A stretch of DNA of 64,000 nucleotides from JACDAN01 sp035707105 (GCA_035707105.1 DASSUI010000051.1:62001-126000); one strand, 5' to 3'. Positions 1 to 7,641 are shown, numbered from the stretch's first letter. The notes: generated by a model from the letters alone, not told the origin. Numbers and translations: made by a program.

Positions 1-24
1 GGTCGGCATCACGGGTTGAGTGTC

Positions 25-384
25 TCACTGAGGGGAGAGTCCTTCTCTTTCGTCCTTCGACAAGCGCCAGGCTAGTGCAGCTGCGCCGGCAACTCCCCCG
101 CCGATGATCATCAGGTACGACCACCACGGTCCACGTGCGATCCAGCCCGCCGCAAACACGATCCAGCCACCGAAGGCCGCAATCCGAAGCGGCCAGCCCG
201 ACGCTCGGGGCGGCAGGTGACGACGTGTTCGAATCAGCATCACCAGTGCGATGATCGACGCGGCCAGGGCGGCCCAGCTAAGCCAAGCCGCCCAAGAATC
301 GCTCGATACTACGCGCGATGCAATGCCCAGCACGAGCGCGATGGACGCCACGACGAGAAAATCGGCGGAGAATCGCGATGCCAC
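25..384 (-). CDS. Four-helix membrane protein, putative immunity partner of the adjacent RHS toxin
   Basis: The 119-residue product has four hydrophobic segments (about residues 8-26, 31-51, 66-84 and 87-106) and a short charged tail, so it is an integral membrane protein. I recognise no named family. The GTG start lies 3 nt after the stop of the RHS gene on the same strand, which is the usual place for the immunity gene of a polymorphic toxin. The RHS tip itself has hydrophobic stretches, so a membrane-embedded immunity protein would fit. The immunity role is inferred from position only; it could also be an unrelated small membrane protein. Confidence 0.6.
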   Translation of the reverse strand: MASRFSADFLVVASIALVLGIASRVVSSDSWAAWLSWAALAASIIALVMLIRTRRHLPPRASGWPLRIAAFGGWIVFAAGWIARGPWWSYLMIIGGGVAGAAALAWRLSKDEREGLSPQ

Positions 385-387
385 CAG

Positions 388-2238
388 CTACTTGATCAGG
401 TACGCCGTCATGCCAATCGCCGCGCCACACCTTACACCCGGTTCGATTGATGCTTGCCACTTGCGTCGAGCGCTCCACCACCCCACGATCGCATCGGCGC
501 AACCTTGCCAAAGTTCGACCGTTAATGCGATGGGGATAAGGAGTCGGAATGTGCGCATATATGTTCGGCAGACGACACTGCGACAAGCCCGCAATGTCAC
601 TCTCAGTTTGTCACCGATGATGCGAATCGAGGCGCTTCCTCCTTTCCACGCCCAGCGAGCGCCCAGGCCGATTCCTCGGAGCCCCCAACGAACCGTTGTC
701 CGAACCTGACCTCCGATTGCCCGCGCAATTCCGCCTGCGATGCATGAAAAGCATGGGCGGGAGATCCGGCCGTCGATATCGACGTTATTGATTGGATTTT
801 GGTCGGCGTAGTCATAAGCATTGGCACTTCCGCCCGGAACGGGGTCTGCTTGTACAAAGCGCCCAAGGTCAGCATCGTAGTACCGCGTCCCGATCTTATA
901 GAGGCGGATCTGCACATCCCAGTACACCCCAAGCCCACCGAGGAACCGCCAAGGACTGGTAACGCTGCAGCCGAGCGTGCATGTCCATTTGCCGAATGGT
1001 TCGTAGTTATATCTCGATGCCACGTTCCCGCTCGTGTCGGTCAGCGCCGCGACTGATCCGAGACCGTCGAACAATACGTAGTAGTCAGCCGACGACGTGC
1101 GCTGTTCAAGGAGGAACCCGTCGTTGTCGCGGATGTGGGTCGTCGAGACGCCCCCCGTTGTCTCGCGGCCGAGACCTAGCGCATTCTGTTGAAAGCTGGT
1201 CCCTCCGGCTAAGACACGGCGGAACTGCCCCGCGCCGCTATAGCTCATTGGGACCGCTGAGCCGCCGGGCGGGGTCATGCTCGTCGTCTGGTCTTTAGCG
1301 TTGTAAACCGCGGCGCGTCCGTCCGAGCGTGAGGTCTCGTTGCCGTTTGCGTCGTAGCTGAAGGTGGTCGTGCCGGCGGATGTGAGCTGGTCGGCGCCGT
1401 TGTGGTTGTAGGTGGTGGTGATGCCGTTAACGGTTTGGCTGGTGCGGTTCGAATTGGCGTCGTAGGTGTAGGCGTAGCTGTTCAGGAGCGTGCCTGCGCC
1501 CGAGCGTTCTTCCGCTAGCTCCAGCCGGCCGAGCACGTCGTAGCTGTAGGTCGTCTTGTTGCCGTCTTTGTCGATCACTCGCTGCCGCAGCGCCGTGTCG
1601 ACGCCGCCGGTGCAGGTGTCGTTCAGGGGCAGCTGGTAGCAGTAGGTGAAGTCGGTCAGCATCGTCCCTGAGGCGACCTTCTTCGCGTAGATTCGCTGCA
1701 GCCGGTTGGCGGCGTCGTAGACGACGAACTGGGTGATGCCGTTCGGGTACCGGGTTTCGGTGCGCATGTGGTCGACGTCGTAGACGAAGGTGATCTGGCG
1801 ACCGCTCGGCTCGGTGAGGGTGACCAGCAGGTTCCTGGCGTCATATGCGTAGTTGACCCGCCCGCCGGCGTCCTCGAACGCGGACAGGTTCGAAGCATTG
1901 TCGTAGAAGTACGAGTTGACCTTCGGACCCGGCAGTGTCTCCTTGGTTAGCCGGTTCAGGGCGTCGTACTCGTAGCTGGTGCTGCCGGTGTTGTCGACCA
2001 TCGAGAGCACGTTGCCGTTCGCGTCGTAGGTGTTCGTGATCGTCGAGTTGTCGTGGTAGGTGATCTTCGTCGTGCGGTCGAGCTTGTCGTACTCGTAGCG
2101 GGTCACCTGGCCTTTGCCGTCGGTCTCGGTGGCGACGCGGCTGAGCGCGTCGTAGGTGTAGGAGGTGTCGCCGAGCGGGGCCGGGTTGTCCACGGAGGTG
2201 AGGTTTCCGCTGCCGTCGTACCCGTAACTGAGGGACAC
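388..2238 (-). CDS. RHS/YD-repeat core protein with variable C-terminal toxin-like tip, 5'-truncated
   Basis: The 616-residue product is built of YD repeats (motifs such as YDALSRV, YEYDKLDRT, YDANGN) followed by the RHS core signature at residues 452-491, with RYYDADLGRF and a final DGR. After this comes a tip of about 125 residues with no recognisable domain, rich in Arg/Trp and with hydrophobic stretches near LLIPIALTVEL. RHS proteins form a shell around a C-terminal toxin that the core protease releases. The N-terminal plug and most repeats of a typical RHS (often over 1,000 residues) are missing. An in-frame TGA lies 9 nt before the GTG start and no strong SD is present, so this looks like a displaced 3' RHS fragment. 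Confidence 0.8.
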   Translation of the reverse strand: MSLSYGYDGSGNLTSVDNPAPLGDTSYTYDALSRVATETDGKGQVTRYEYDKLDRTTKITYHDNSTITNTYDANGNVLSMVDNTGSTSYEYDALNRLTKETLPGPKVNSYFYDNASNLSAFEDAGGRVNYAYDARNLLVTLTEPSGRQITFVYDVDHMRTETRYPNGITQFVVYDAANRLQRIYAKKVASGTMLTDFTYCYQLPLNDTCTGGVDTALRQRVIDKDGNKTTYSYDVLGRLELAEERSGAGTLLNSYAYTYDANSNRTSQTVNGITTTYNHNGADQLTSAGTTTFSYDANGNETSRSDGRAAVYNAKDQTTSMTPPGGSAVPMSYSGAGQFRRVLAGGTSFQQNALGLGRETTGGVSTTHIRDNDGFLLEQRTSSADYYVLFDGLGSVAALTDTSGNVASRYNYEPFGKWTCTLGCSVTSPWRFLGGLGVYWDVQIRLYKIGTRYYDADLGRFVQADPVPGGSANAYDYADQNPINNVDIDGRISRPCFSCIAGGIARAIGGQVRTTVRWGLRGIGLGARWAWKGGSASIRIIGDKLRVTLRACRSVVCRTYMRTFRLLIPIALTVELWQGCADAIVGWWSARRKWQASIEPGVRCGAAIGMTAYLIK

Positions 2239-2248
2239 CCACCGTCAA

Positions 2249-2339
2249 GGCCGAAGGCCGTACGGGCATGCATCTGTCGAGTCACCTCCGGGGCTCGCCG
2301 CCAAAGGCGGCTCGCATGCATCACTAACACGGATGCATC
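2249..2339. repeat. Short palindrome and GCATGCATC-repeat tract upstream of the RHS fragment
   Basis: About 90 bp hold three copies of GCATGCATC or GGATGCATC (2266-2274, 2314-2322, 2331-2339) interleaved with two hairpins, GGCC-GAA-GGCC (2249-2259) and GCCGCC-AAA-GGCGGC (2297-2311). The tract sits where the missing 5' part of the RHS gene should be. It may be a recombination scar, a small palindromic element or a regulatory region. The rest of 2240-2477 shows no gene I can support. Confidence 0.4.
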
Positions 2340-2477
2340 TGTGTCTCGGCCGTTATCGAGGTGAGTAGTTGCTGTACGGCTGAAGTCCGACGGAGCGAGC
2401 TCAACGTTCGATGGCCAAGCCCGCGGCAATGGAGTGAACTCCGCTGAGCTGGACCAGACCGAGGTTGATGCCTCCGA

Positions 2478-2762
2478 TCAGGAGACTCTGAGGTACTTCC
2501 GCAGCGCCTTGCGAATCACGGACGAGGTCGTCTCGCCGTCGCGACGTGCACGCTCGGCGAGGGCGTCGCGCAACTCAGGATCGAGGCGCACGGACTCGAC
2601 GCTCGCAGCGGCCGAGCCGATCGGCGGACGGCCGCCTCGTCGGCGCAACGTCTCGTCGACGTCGAAGCCGGCCTCCGCCTCTTTCGCCAGTTCGGCGACC
2701 AGTTCATCGGTGATCGGCACTCCGCTCGCCGTCTTGCCGTAGGTCTTCTTCGCCATCGTCAC
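2478..2762 (-). CDS. Ribbon-helix-helix (CopG/BrnA-like) antitoxin
   Basis: The product has 94 residues. The C-terminal half (about residues 52-93) matches the ribbon-helix-helix pattern: a strand SVRLDPELRDAL, then a helix of charged residues, then TTSSVIRKALRKYL. A Gly/Arg-rich linker and an acidic N-terminal part that could wrap the toxin precede it. The start overlaps the stop of the upstream small toxin gene by 4 nt, giving a toxin-then-antitoxin order as in brnTA operons. It should bind and neutralise the toxin and repress the shared promoter. The family call is good; the pairing is inferred from the overlap. Confidence 0.7.
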   Translation of the reverse strand: MTMAKKTYGKTASGVPITDELVAELAKEAEAGFDVDETLRRRGGRPPIGSAAASVESVRLDPELRDALAERARRDGETTSSVIRKALRKYLRVS

Positions 2763-3001
2763 TCTCCGGGCAGGAGCCGTTGGTACTTCGGTCGCATCCG
2801 CATCGCGTGGATCGCAAGCTCCGAGCCATCGTCGCGCACGATCGTCACGACCTCCAGCAGGTCGGCGCTACGGGACGGACCCAAGTACAGCCGAGTGTCG
2901 TCCTCCTGGTCGTCGATCGCCATCGCATGGGCAGTCGCGTGCCTGATGTCCTCGTCGACGATTCCGTGCTTGCGCGCCGACGGGTGGATCTCCACGCTCA
3001 T
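2759..3001 (-). CDS. Small BrnT-like toxin candidate
   Basis: The 80-residue protein starts at the ATG MSVEIHPSARKH. A longer frame upstream is compositionally unlike coding sequence, so I took this start. The central YLGPS...LLEVVTIVRDDG and the terminal IHAMRMRPKYQRLL resemble the BrnT/RelE-like layout of a beta sheet followed by a basic C-terminal helix with Arg and Tyr. It is encoded directly before, and overlapping, a ribbon-helix-helix antitoxin. Toxins of this class are RNases, but no catalytic residue is proven here. BrnT-like is a best guess from size, order and fold pattern. Confidence 0.6.
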   Translation of the reverse strand: MSVEIHPSARKHGIVDEDIRHATAHAMAIDDQEDDTRLYLGPSRSADLLEVVTIVRDDGSELAIHAMRMRPKYQRLLPGE

Positions 3002-3051
3002 GAATCGTACTACAAAACTCCTCGCACCAACTCGCGGCGCCTCCCAACCCG

Positions 3052-3564
3052 TTAGCGCTCGATTCCGCGGACGAGACTGCGATCGAGCTCGCGCAAGTAG
3101 CGGAGCTGCCTTAGTGGTTCGATGTCCTGTTCTCGGCCGAGTGCGGCGACCATGCGGGCGAGGTCGCCGACCGATGCGACCGGGGGGCGGAGCCCCCTTC
3201 CGATCGGCTCCCGGGTCGCCGCGCGGCGGAGGTCGTCGTAGCCGCCGCGCGTGCCGGCGGGCTCGGGGACGAGTTTGAGCTCGCCTGCGGGGCTGCGGAG
3301 GGCGATGCAAGCTTCGTCTTGGATGGCCTCCTCCAGGACGAGCGGCTTGCCGTCGACCCGCTGGGCCCCCAGGTCATCGAGCGCGAGCGCAAGCCGGCGC
3401 AAGCTCTCTGGGCGCAGCGAGGGACAGAAGTCGAGCCCTGGCGTCAGCTCCTCCGTGCCCTGGAGCACGCGGGCGAAGCCGCCGATCAGCACGTAGCTGA
3501 CGCGATGGCGCTCGAGGGCCGCCAGGATCGCGTACGGGTCGAAGCGCTCGCGGAGATCGCTCAC
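3052..3564 (-). CDS. Nucleotidyltransferase-like protein of an XRE/NTase pair, catalytic DxD degenerate
   Basis: The 170-residue protein has the minimal nucleotidyltransferase start: a helix, then YVLIGGFARVLQG, then LTPGLDFCP. In active relatives this last motif is DLD (two metal-binding Asp); here the first Asp is Gly, so catalysis may be impaired. The C-terminal part (from about residue 125) is helical with an ALGREQDIEPLRQLR motif typical of these small transferases. The gene overlaps the preceding XRE gene by 4 nt and is translated with it. Such pairs behave as toxin-antitoxin or defence modules; that role is inferred here. Confidence 0.7.
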   Translation of the reverse strand: MSDLRERFDPYAILAALERHRVSYVLIGGFARVLQGTEELTPGLDFCPSLRPESLRRLALALDDLGAQRVDGKPLVLEEAIQDEACIALRSPAGELKLVPEPAGTRGGYDDLRRAATREPIGRGLRPPVASVGDLARMVAALGREQDIEPLRQLRYLRELDRSLVRGIER

Positions 3565-3860
3565 GCGCCAAGGCCCGCTCGAGTGTGAGTCCGCAGGTGG
3601 CGCTGCAGGCGCCGCTCCGGGGAAAGGAGCGCGTTCTTCTGAAGCCGATCCTCCTCGGAGGGCTTGTACGGGACGAGCTCGAGCGGCAGGTCAAAACCGC
3701 ACGCGCGCACGAGCTCCACGAGCGTCTCGATGCTCGGGGCAACCGCTCCCTGCTCCCAGCGGGCGATCACCGAGCGCTCGCGGCCGGTCCGCTCAGCCAG
3801 CCCGTGCTGTGTGAGGCCGGCCCGGAGCCGTGCCTCGCGGATGACATCGGCGCTGCGCAC
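3561..3860 (-). CDS. XRE-family helix-turn-helix regulator
   Basis: The product has 99 residues. The N-terminal 60 form a Cro/XRE helix-turn-helix (IREARLRAGLTQHGLAERTG, then SVIARWEQGAVAPSIETLVEL) and the tail is basic. It probably represses its own operon and acts as antitoxin for the nucleotidyltransferase-like protein that overlaps its end by 4 nt. The GTG start lies 7 nt after TAGAAT (3868-3873 on the complementary strand), which suggests a leaderless transcript. A small palindrome (ATCTG-TCG-CAGAT, 3895-3907) lies behind that promoter and could be its operator. Confidence 0.85.
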   Translation of the reverse strand: MRSADVIREARLRAGLTQHGLAERTGRERSVIARWEQGAVAPSIETLVELVRACGFDLPLELVPYKPSEEDRLQKNALLSPERRLQRHLRTHTRAGLGA

Positions 3861-3948
3861 TCAGGCCATTCTAACGGCGGGGCTTGAATCCGTCATCTGT
3901 CGCAGATATGCTTCATACCTTCGTCGTGCCACGAACGTGAGGAGAACC
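3861..3948. promoter_or_regulatory. Divergent promoter region with operator-like palindrome
   Basis: This 88-bp intergenic stretch separates the leftward XRE operon from the rightward excisionase-like gene. It contains a leftward -10 box TAGAAT (3868-3873) 7 nt from the GTG, a perfect 5+3+5 palindrome ATCTG-TCG-CAGAT (3895-3907), and an SD-like GAGGAG just before the rightward TTG start. Control of both directions by the XRE protein is an inference. Confidence 0.5.
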
Positions 3949-4374
3949 TTGGCACGCACTTGCAGAGTTCGAACTCCGACGTCCGATCAGATGTCTCTGG
4001 ACGACTGGGAGCAGATTCTGAGGGCGAGCACCAGTGCTCGGGACGCGTCACCTCGAGCAAAGGCCGTCGATCCTGGCTTAGCCCCCGACGCTGCAGCGAA
4101 CGGACATAACGCGAGCGCTCAGGCGGCTGTTCGCCGCGTCGCCCGACATCAACCGTCGGCGAAGGAGCTCCTCGAGACGCCGGATGCGCTCCTAACGCGA
4201 ACGCACCTCCGCGAGCTCGGGCTCGAGCGGCGCGGGATCGATGCCGTGTTCCGCAAGCTGCCTATCGTCGCCCTGCCAGGGTATTCGCGACCGATGATCC
4301 GCGTCGAGCAGTTCCTCGAGCTGATCCGCGAGCACACCTACCGCGACGATCGCGTGCGACAGAGTCATGCCTAG
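3949..4374 (+). CDS. Excisionase-like small DNA-binding protein preceding the integrase
   Basis: The 141-residue product starts at TTG 3949, preceded by the SD-like GAGGAG 4-5 nt upstream; an ATG at 3991 is the alternative. The first 75 residues are low-complexity and polar. The last 55 (LLTRTHLRELGLERRGIDAV, then LPIVALPGYSRPMIRV) look like a winged-helix/MerR-like DNA-binding unit as in excisionases. Its end overlaps the integrase start by 8 nt, so the two are probably translated together. I infer a recombination-directionality or DNA-binding accessory role; no exact family was recognised. Confidence 0.6.
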   Translation: MARTCRVRTPTSDQMSLDDWEQILRASTSARDASPRAKAVDPGLAPDAAANGHNASAQAAVRRVARHQPSAKELLETPDALLTRTHLRELGLERRGIDAVFRKLPIVALPGYSRPMIRVEQFLELIREHTYRDDRVRQSHA

Positions 4375-5421
4375 CGTCTGGATCGAGCGGCGTACTACGG
4401 TCTCGGGTCGCACGCGCTACGTCGTCAAGTACCGCCTCGGGGGCCGTGAAAGCGCACGCCGTTACGCCGGTTCGTTCGCGGCCAGGCGCGACGCAATCGC
4501 AAGGCGAAGCTGGGTTGCCGGCGAGCTGTCGGCGATGCGGGTACCGAACATCGCGGCGCTCGAAGGCGAATCGGTGTGGTCCCCGACCCTTGCTGAAGCG
4601 TGCGAGCAATGGCGGGCGGCTCGGGTCGACGTCACTGAGTCGACGCGTGTGCTGCACCGCGTCGCCCTCGGCCGAGTCCTACCGATTCTGGGCAATCGCC
4701 GCGTCGACGAGCTGACGATCGACGACGTCAACGCGCTCGTGGTGGAACTCACCCAAGCAGGACGGAAGCGCGAGACGATCCGCAAGTCGGTGAAGTATCT
4801 GGCCGCGGTTCTCGAGGAGAACGGGATTGAGCCGAACCCCGCACGCGACAAGCGCGTCCGTCTGCCTCACTCGGAACCGGTCGAGCTCGAGCCGCCGACC
4901 TCGGAGCACGTTGAAGCCGTTCTACGGCTCCTGGCGCCCGCGTACCGGCTCCCGCTGCTCTGGCTCGACTGGTCGGGCGCCCGAGTCGCCTCGGTCGAGA
5001 CGGCGCTGGTGGGCGATTACGATGAGCCTGCCCGGCGAGTGCGTCTTCGCGCCTCGACGACGAAGACGCGAGCCGCGCTGTGGGTCGACCTTCCGGACGC
5101 CCTCGCAAACGCGATCGAGACGTGCCTCCCCGCGAAGATCGCGAGGCGGCGACGCCACTGTTCCCAGGCGCCACGGCGGATCGGCTGAGGACGGCCATTG
5201 CCAGAGCGTGCAAGGCGGCTGGGGTTCCCGTGTTCTCTCCACACGACCTCCGGCACCGCCGGATCTCGCTACTGCACCGTCAGGGACGCACATGGGCCGA
5301 GATCGGCCGTCTTGTCGGCCAGCGCAAGCTCAGCATCACCGCGGACACGTACACACACGTTCTGAGCGACGGTCGCGAGCTCGATTACCGAGCGCTCGTA
5401 GCCGAGCTGATCAGACGGTAG
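4367..5421 (+). pseudogene. Tyrosine recombinase/integrase broken by a frameshift
   Basis: The frame beginning MPSVWIERRT runs to about 5110-5135, and homology continues in a second frame that ends at 5421. Across the shift the parts add up to a normal 350-residue phage-type integrase: an Arm-type N-terminus, a SAM-like core-binding domain (about residues 65-165), the first catalytic Arg in SGARVASVE, then HDLRH (His-x-x-Arg) and the nucleophile Tyr in TADTYTHVL. The usual LGH motif reads VGQ. The shift equals a 1-nt loss near a C run (CTCCCC, about 5129). It may be natural decay, a sequencing error or, less likely, programmed slippage. The gene points at the tRNA 140 bp downstream. Confidence 0.85.
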
Positions 5422-5561
5422 TGCCCGCGATCGTTGACGCGGTGAAAACGGGCTCGCGGCCGTGGGGGCACCGGTGGGGGCACGCGACGCGCGAACCCGG
5501 CATCGCCGTCACACCCGTCCCGCTCAACCAAGCCAAATCCGCATGGCTGAGCGGTACCTGA

Positions 5562-5635
5562 TGGGCCCGCCTGGACTCGAACCAGGGACCAACCGATTAT
5601 GAGTCGGCTGCTCTGACCAGCTGAGCTACGGGCCC
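5562..5635 (-). tRNA. tRNA with CAU anticodon (Met or lysidine-type Ile)
   Basis: The complementary strand folds as a cloverleaf: acceptor GGGCCCG with CGGGCCC, a D-arm with AGCTCAGCTGGTCAGAGC, anticodon stem GCCGA/TCGGT with loop CTCATAA, and a T-arm CCTGG-TTCGAGT-CCAGG. The discriminator is A and CCA is not encoded. The CAU anticodon leaves elongator Met and Ile2 possible. The GGTTGGTC variable region resembles Ile2 tRNAs, but I cannot decide. The 3' end faces the integrase and is the likely attachment site. Confidence 0.93.
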
Positions 5636-5685
5636 TCGCGGGACAGCGTAACCGCGCCCTCGACGCGTGGATAGGATGGCCGCCG

Positions 5686-6138
5686 ATGAAGGTGTTCCAG
5701 GGGGAACGGCAGCTGCGCACCGAGGGCGGCTTGGCTGTTCGGGACATCACCGACGAGGTCGCCGAGGCCGTTCGGGAAAGCGGCGTCCGCGACGGGATCG
5801 TCTGCGTGTACTCGCCGCACACCACCTGCTGCGTCCGGGTCAACGAGTTCGAGAACGGTTTCCTGGAAGACTTCGCGGGCATGCTGCGCCGGCTTGTCCC
5901 CACCGAGCGGTACTACGCCCACGACGACTGGGACCGCCGGACGGAGAACATCTGCGAGGAGGACATGGGGCGTGGCAACGGCCACTCTCACTGCATGTCG
6001 ATGCTCCTCGGGAGCGCCGGCGAGTCGATTCCGGTCCGGGACGGCGAGCTCTGCCTCGGCACCTGGCAGCGCGTGCTCTTCCTCGAGCTCGACCGCGAGC
6101 GCGACCGCCGCTGGCTCGTCCAGGTCGTCGGCAGCTAG
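5686..6138 (+). CDS. YjbQ/UPF0047 family protein
   Basis: The 150-residue protein matches the YjbQ family over its full length, with the conserved metal-site motifs SPHTTCCVRVNE (residues 43-54) and GNGHSHCMSMLLG (97-109) and the C-terminal LCLGTWQRVLFLELD. Family members form trimers and show weak thiamin-phosphate synthase activity that can rescue thiE mutants; the real cellular role is unclear. The ATG lies 8 nt after TAGGAT (5672-5677) with no SD, so the transcript is probably leaderless. A structured repeat begins 2 nt after the stop. Confidence 0.92.
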   Translation: MKVFQGERQLRTEGGLAVRDITDEVAEAVRESGVRDGIVCVYSPHTTCCVRVNEFENGFLEDFAGMLRRLVPTERYYAHDDWDRRTENICEEDMGRGNGHSHCMSMLLGSAGESIPVRDGELCLGTWQRVLFLELDRERDRRWLVQVVGS

Positions 6139-6140
6139 CT

Positions 6141-6210
6141 GCGCTTCGCCGAAAGTCTCACGACTTTCGGCGACCGTATCGAGCCGGGCGGCGCTTCGCG
6201 CCGCGCGGCC
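6141..6210 (+). repeat. Dispersed structured repeat, copy A
   Basis: This 70-nt element has two hairpins. The first has a perfect 12-bp stem TCGCCGAAAGTC/GACTTTCGGCGA with loop TCAC (6146-6173); the second is GCGGCGC-TTC-GCGCCGC (6188-6204). It starts 2 nt after the YjbQ stop, in sense orientation. A close relative lies at 37088-37158 on the other strand, directly after the ftsX stop. No U tract follows, so it is not a classical intrinsic terminator. Confidence 0.7.
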
Positions 6211-6259
6211 CCGGGAGCGCCCGCTCCTCCTTCTCGAGGCGCCGTCTCGGCGGAACGGG

Positions 6260-7030
6260 CTAGGCCCGTTCCGCGGCGGACTCGGACTCCGTCGGCTCGG
6301 CGACCAGCGCGCCGTCGTCGTCGAACTCGAAGACCCAGAAGTCGCGCCCGATGACCGGGACGCCGACGTTGAAGACCGGGATGTCGCCGATCCGCCCGGC
6401 GAAGGTCCCGCCGTGGCCGTGGCCGTGGAGCACGAGGTCGGGCTCGTGCTCGGCGATCGGCTCGGCCAGCCGCTCGCTCCCGAGGTAGGTCCAGATCGTC
6501 TCCGGCTCGCCCTCGATCGTCGTCTTCGTCGGCGCGTAGTGGAGGAGGACGATCCGGACGGCGCAGTCGCACACCCGGCGCAGTCCCCGGTCGAGCGCCG
6601 AGACCTCCGCACTCGTCTCGGCGTAGACCCGACGGAGGAGCGGCTCGCCGAAGTCCGGGAGCAGCGAGCCGGTGAAGCCGCCGATGAAGCCCTTCGTGCC
6701 GACGATGCCGACCTCGACGCCGTTCACACTGACCACGTCGGCGGCGCGCTCGAGCACGTGGATGCCGCCGCCGCGCAGCGCGGAGACGAGCTCGTCGTGC
6801 CGGTTCGCGTGCCAGTCGTGGTTCCCGAGCACCGCATAGACCGGGACGCGCATGCCCCGCGTCACGTCGGCCAGGACGGCCGCCTGCTCGGGCTCGCCGT
6901 ACGTCGTCAGGTCGCCGGCGAGCAGGACGAGGTCGCTCTCGCGCTCCGCGTCCATGAAGGCGGTCTCGAGGCGCGCGCGCTCCTCCTCCGAGCAGTGGAT
7001 GTCGCCGGCGGCCGCGATGCGCACGGACAT
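6260..7030 (-). CDS. Calcineurin-like metallophosphoesterase
   Basis: The 256-residue protein carries the metallophosphatase motifs in order: AAAGDIHC (about residue 9, D-x-H), LAGDLTTYG (GD), VLGNHDWH (GNHD, about 71), then LLHYAPT and HGHGHGG near the C-terminus. These residues hold the dinuclear metal centre of calcineurin-like phosphodiesterases. Its size fits the YfcE/Icc-like group, but the substrate cannot be told. It converges on YjbQ with the structured repeat between them. Confidence 0.88.
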   Translation of the reverse strand: MSVRIAAAGDIHCSEEERARLETAFMDAERESDLVLLAGDLTTYGEPEQAAVLADVTRGMRVPVYAVLGNHDWHANRHDELVSALRGGGIHVLERAADVVSVNGVEVGIVGTKGFIGGFTGSLLPDFGEPLLRRVYAETSAEVSALDRGLRRVCDCAVRIVLLHYAPTKTTIEGEPETIWTYLGSERLAEPIAEHEPDLVLHGHGHGGTFAGRIGDIPVFNVGVPVIGRDFWVFEFDDDGALVAEPTESESAAERA

Positions 7031-7074
7031 GCGCCGGTGATTCCCTCAAGCGCGCTCGGGGTAACGAAGCAGCC

Positions 7075-7641
7075 GTGGAGCAGGAACAGCCGTTCGGAGA
7101 CATCAAGGAGAGCGTGAAGCGGGTCGCCGGCGCTCTGCGAGACGCCGACGTGCCGTTCGTGCTCGGCGGAGGCCTCGCCGCCTGGGCGTACGGCGGACCC
7201 GGTACCGGCCACGACCTCGACGTCATGGTCCGCCCCGCCGACGCGGAGCGCGCGCTCGACGCGCTCGCCCGCGCGGGGATGCGCACCGAGCGGCCGCCCG
7301 AGGGCTGGCTCTACAAAGCGTGGGACGGCGAGGTGCTGGTCGACGTGATCTTCCGGACGGTCGGCAACGACGTGGACGAGGCGCTGTTCGAGCGGGCCTC
7401 CGACCTCGAGGTCAACGCGGTGCCGATGAAGGTCATGTCACTCGAGGACCTGATGGTGACGAAGCTCCTCGCCCTCGACGAGCACGATCTCGACTACGAG
7501 CGCTCCCTCGAGTTCGCGCGCTCGCTCCGCGAGCGGATCGACTGGCACGCGGTTCGCCAGCGAACCCGCGATTCGCCCTACGCCAGGGCGTTCTTCACGC
7601 TCGTGGAGGAGCTCGGCGTCGTCCCTCGCCGGCACGTCTAG
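7075..7641 (+). CDS. Nucleotidyltransferase family protein (AbiEii/MNT-like fold)
   Basis: The 188-residue protein shows the fold start VPFVLGGGLAAWAYGG followed by HDLDVMVRP, with the two metal-binding Asp intact, unlike the degenerate relative at 3052-3564. A later VDVIFR supplies the third acidic position, and SLEDLMVTKLLAL is typical of small uncharacterised transferases. It has no antitoxin-like neighbour and stands alone between divergent and convergent genes. Its 3' end overlaps the convergent kinase gene by 47 bp. Start is the GTG at 7075. The substrate is unknown. Confidence 0.8.
   Translation: MEQEQPFGDIKESVKRVAGALRDADVPFVLGGGLAAWAYGGPGTGHDLDVMVRPADAERALDALARAGMRTERPPEGWLYKAWDGEVLVDVIFRTVGNDVDEALFERASDLEVNAVPMKVMSLEDLMVTKLLALDEHDLDYERSLEFARSLRERIDWHAVRQRTRDSPYARAFFTLVEELGVVPRRHV

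Noticed and set aside
2266..2339. GCATGCATC repeats considered as a degenerate CRISPR array
   Set aside because: Only three 9-bp copies, uneven spacing (39 and 8 bp) and no cas genes nearby.
2759..3310. A longer 183-residue version of the small toxin
   Set aside because: The first 100 residues are Arg/Pro-rich and overlap the nucleotidyltransferase gene; the ATG at 3001 gives a compact, family-sized protein.
6141..6210. Repeat copy A as an ordinary intrinsic terminator
   Set aside because: No U tract follows either hairpin, and the close match with the 37088-37158 copy shows it is a mobile or conserved element rather than a generic hairpin; some terminator activity remains possible.
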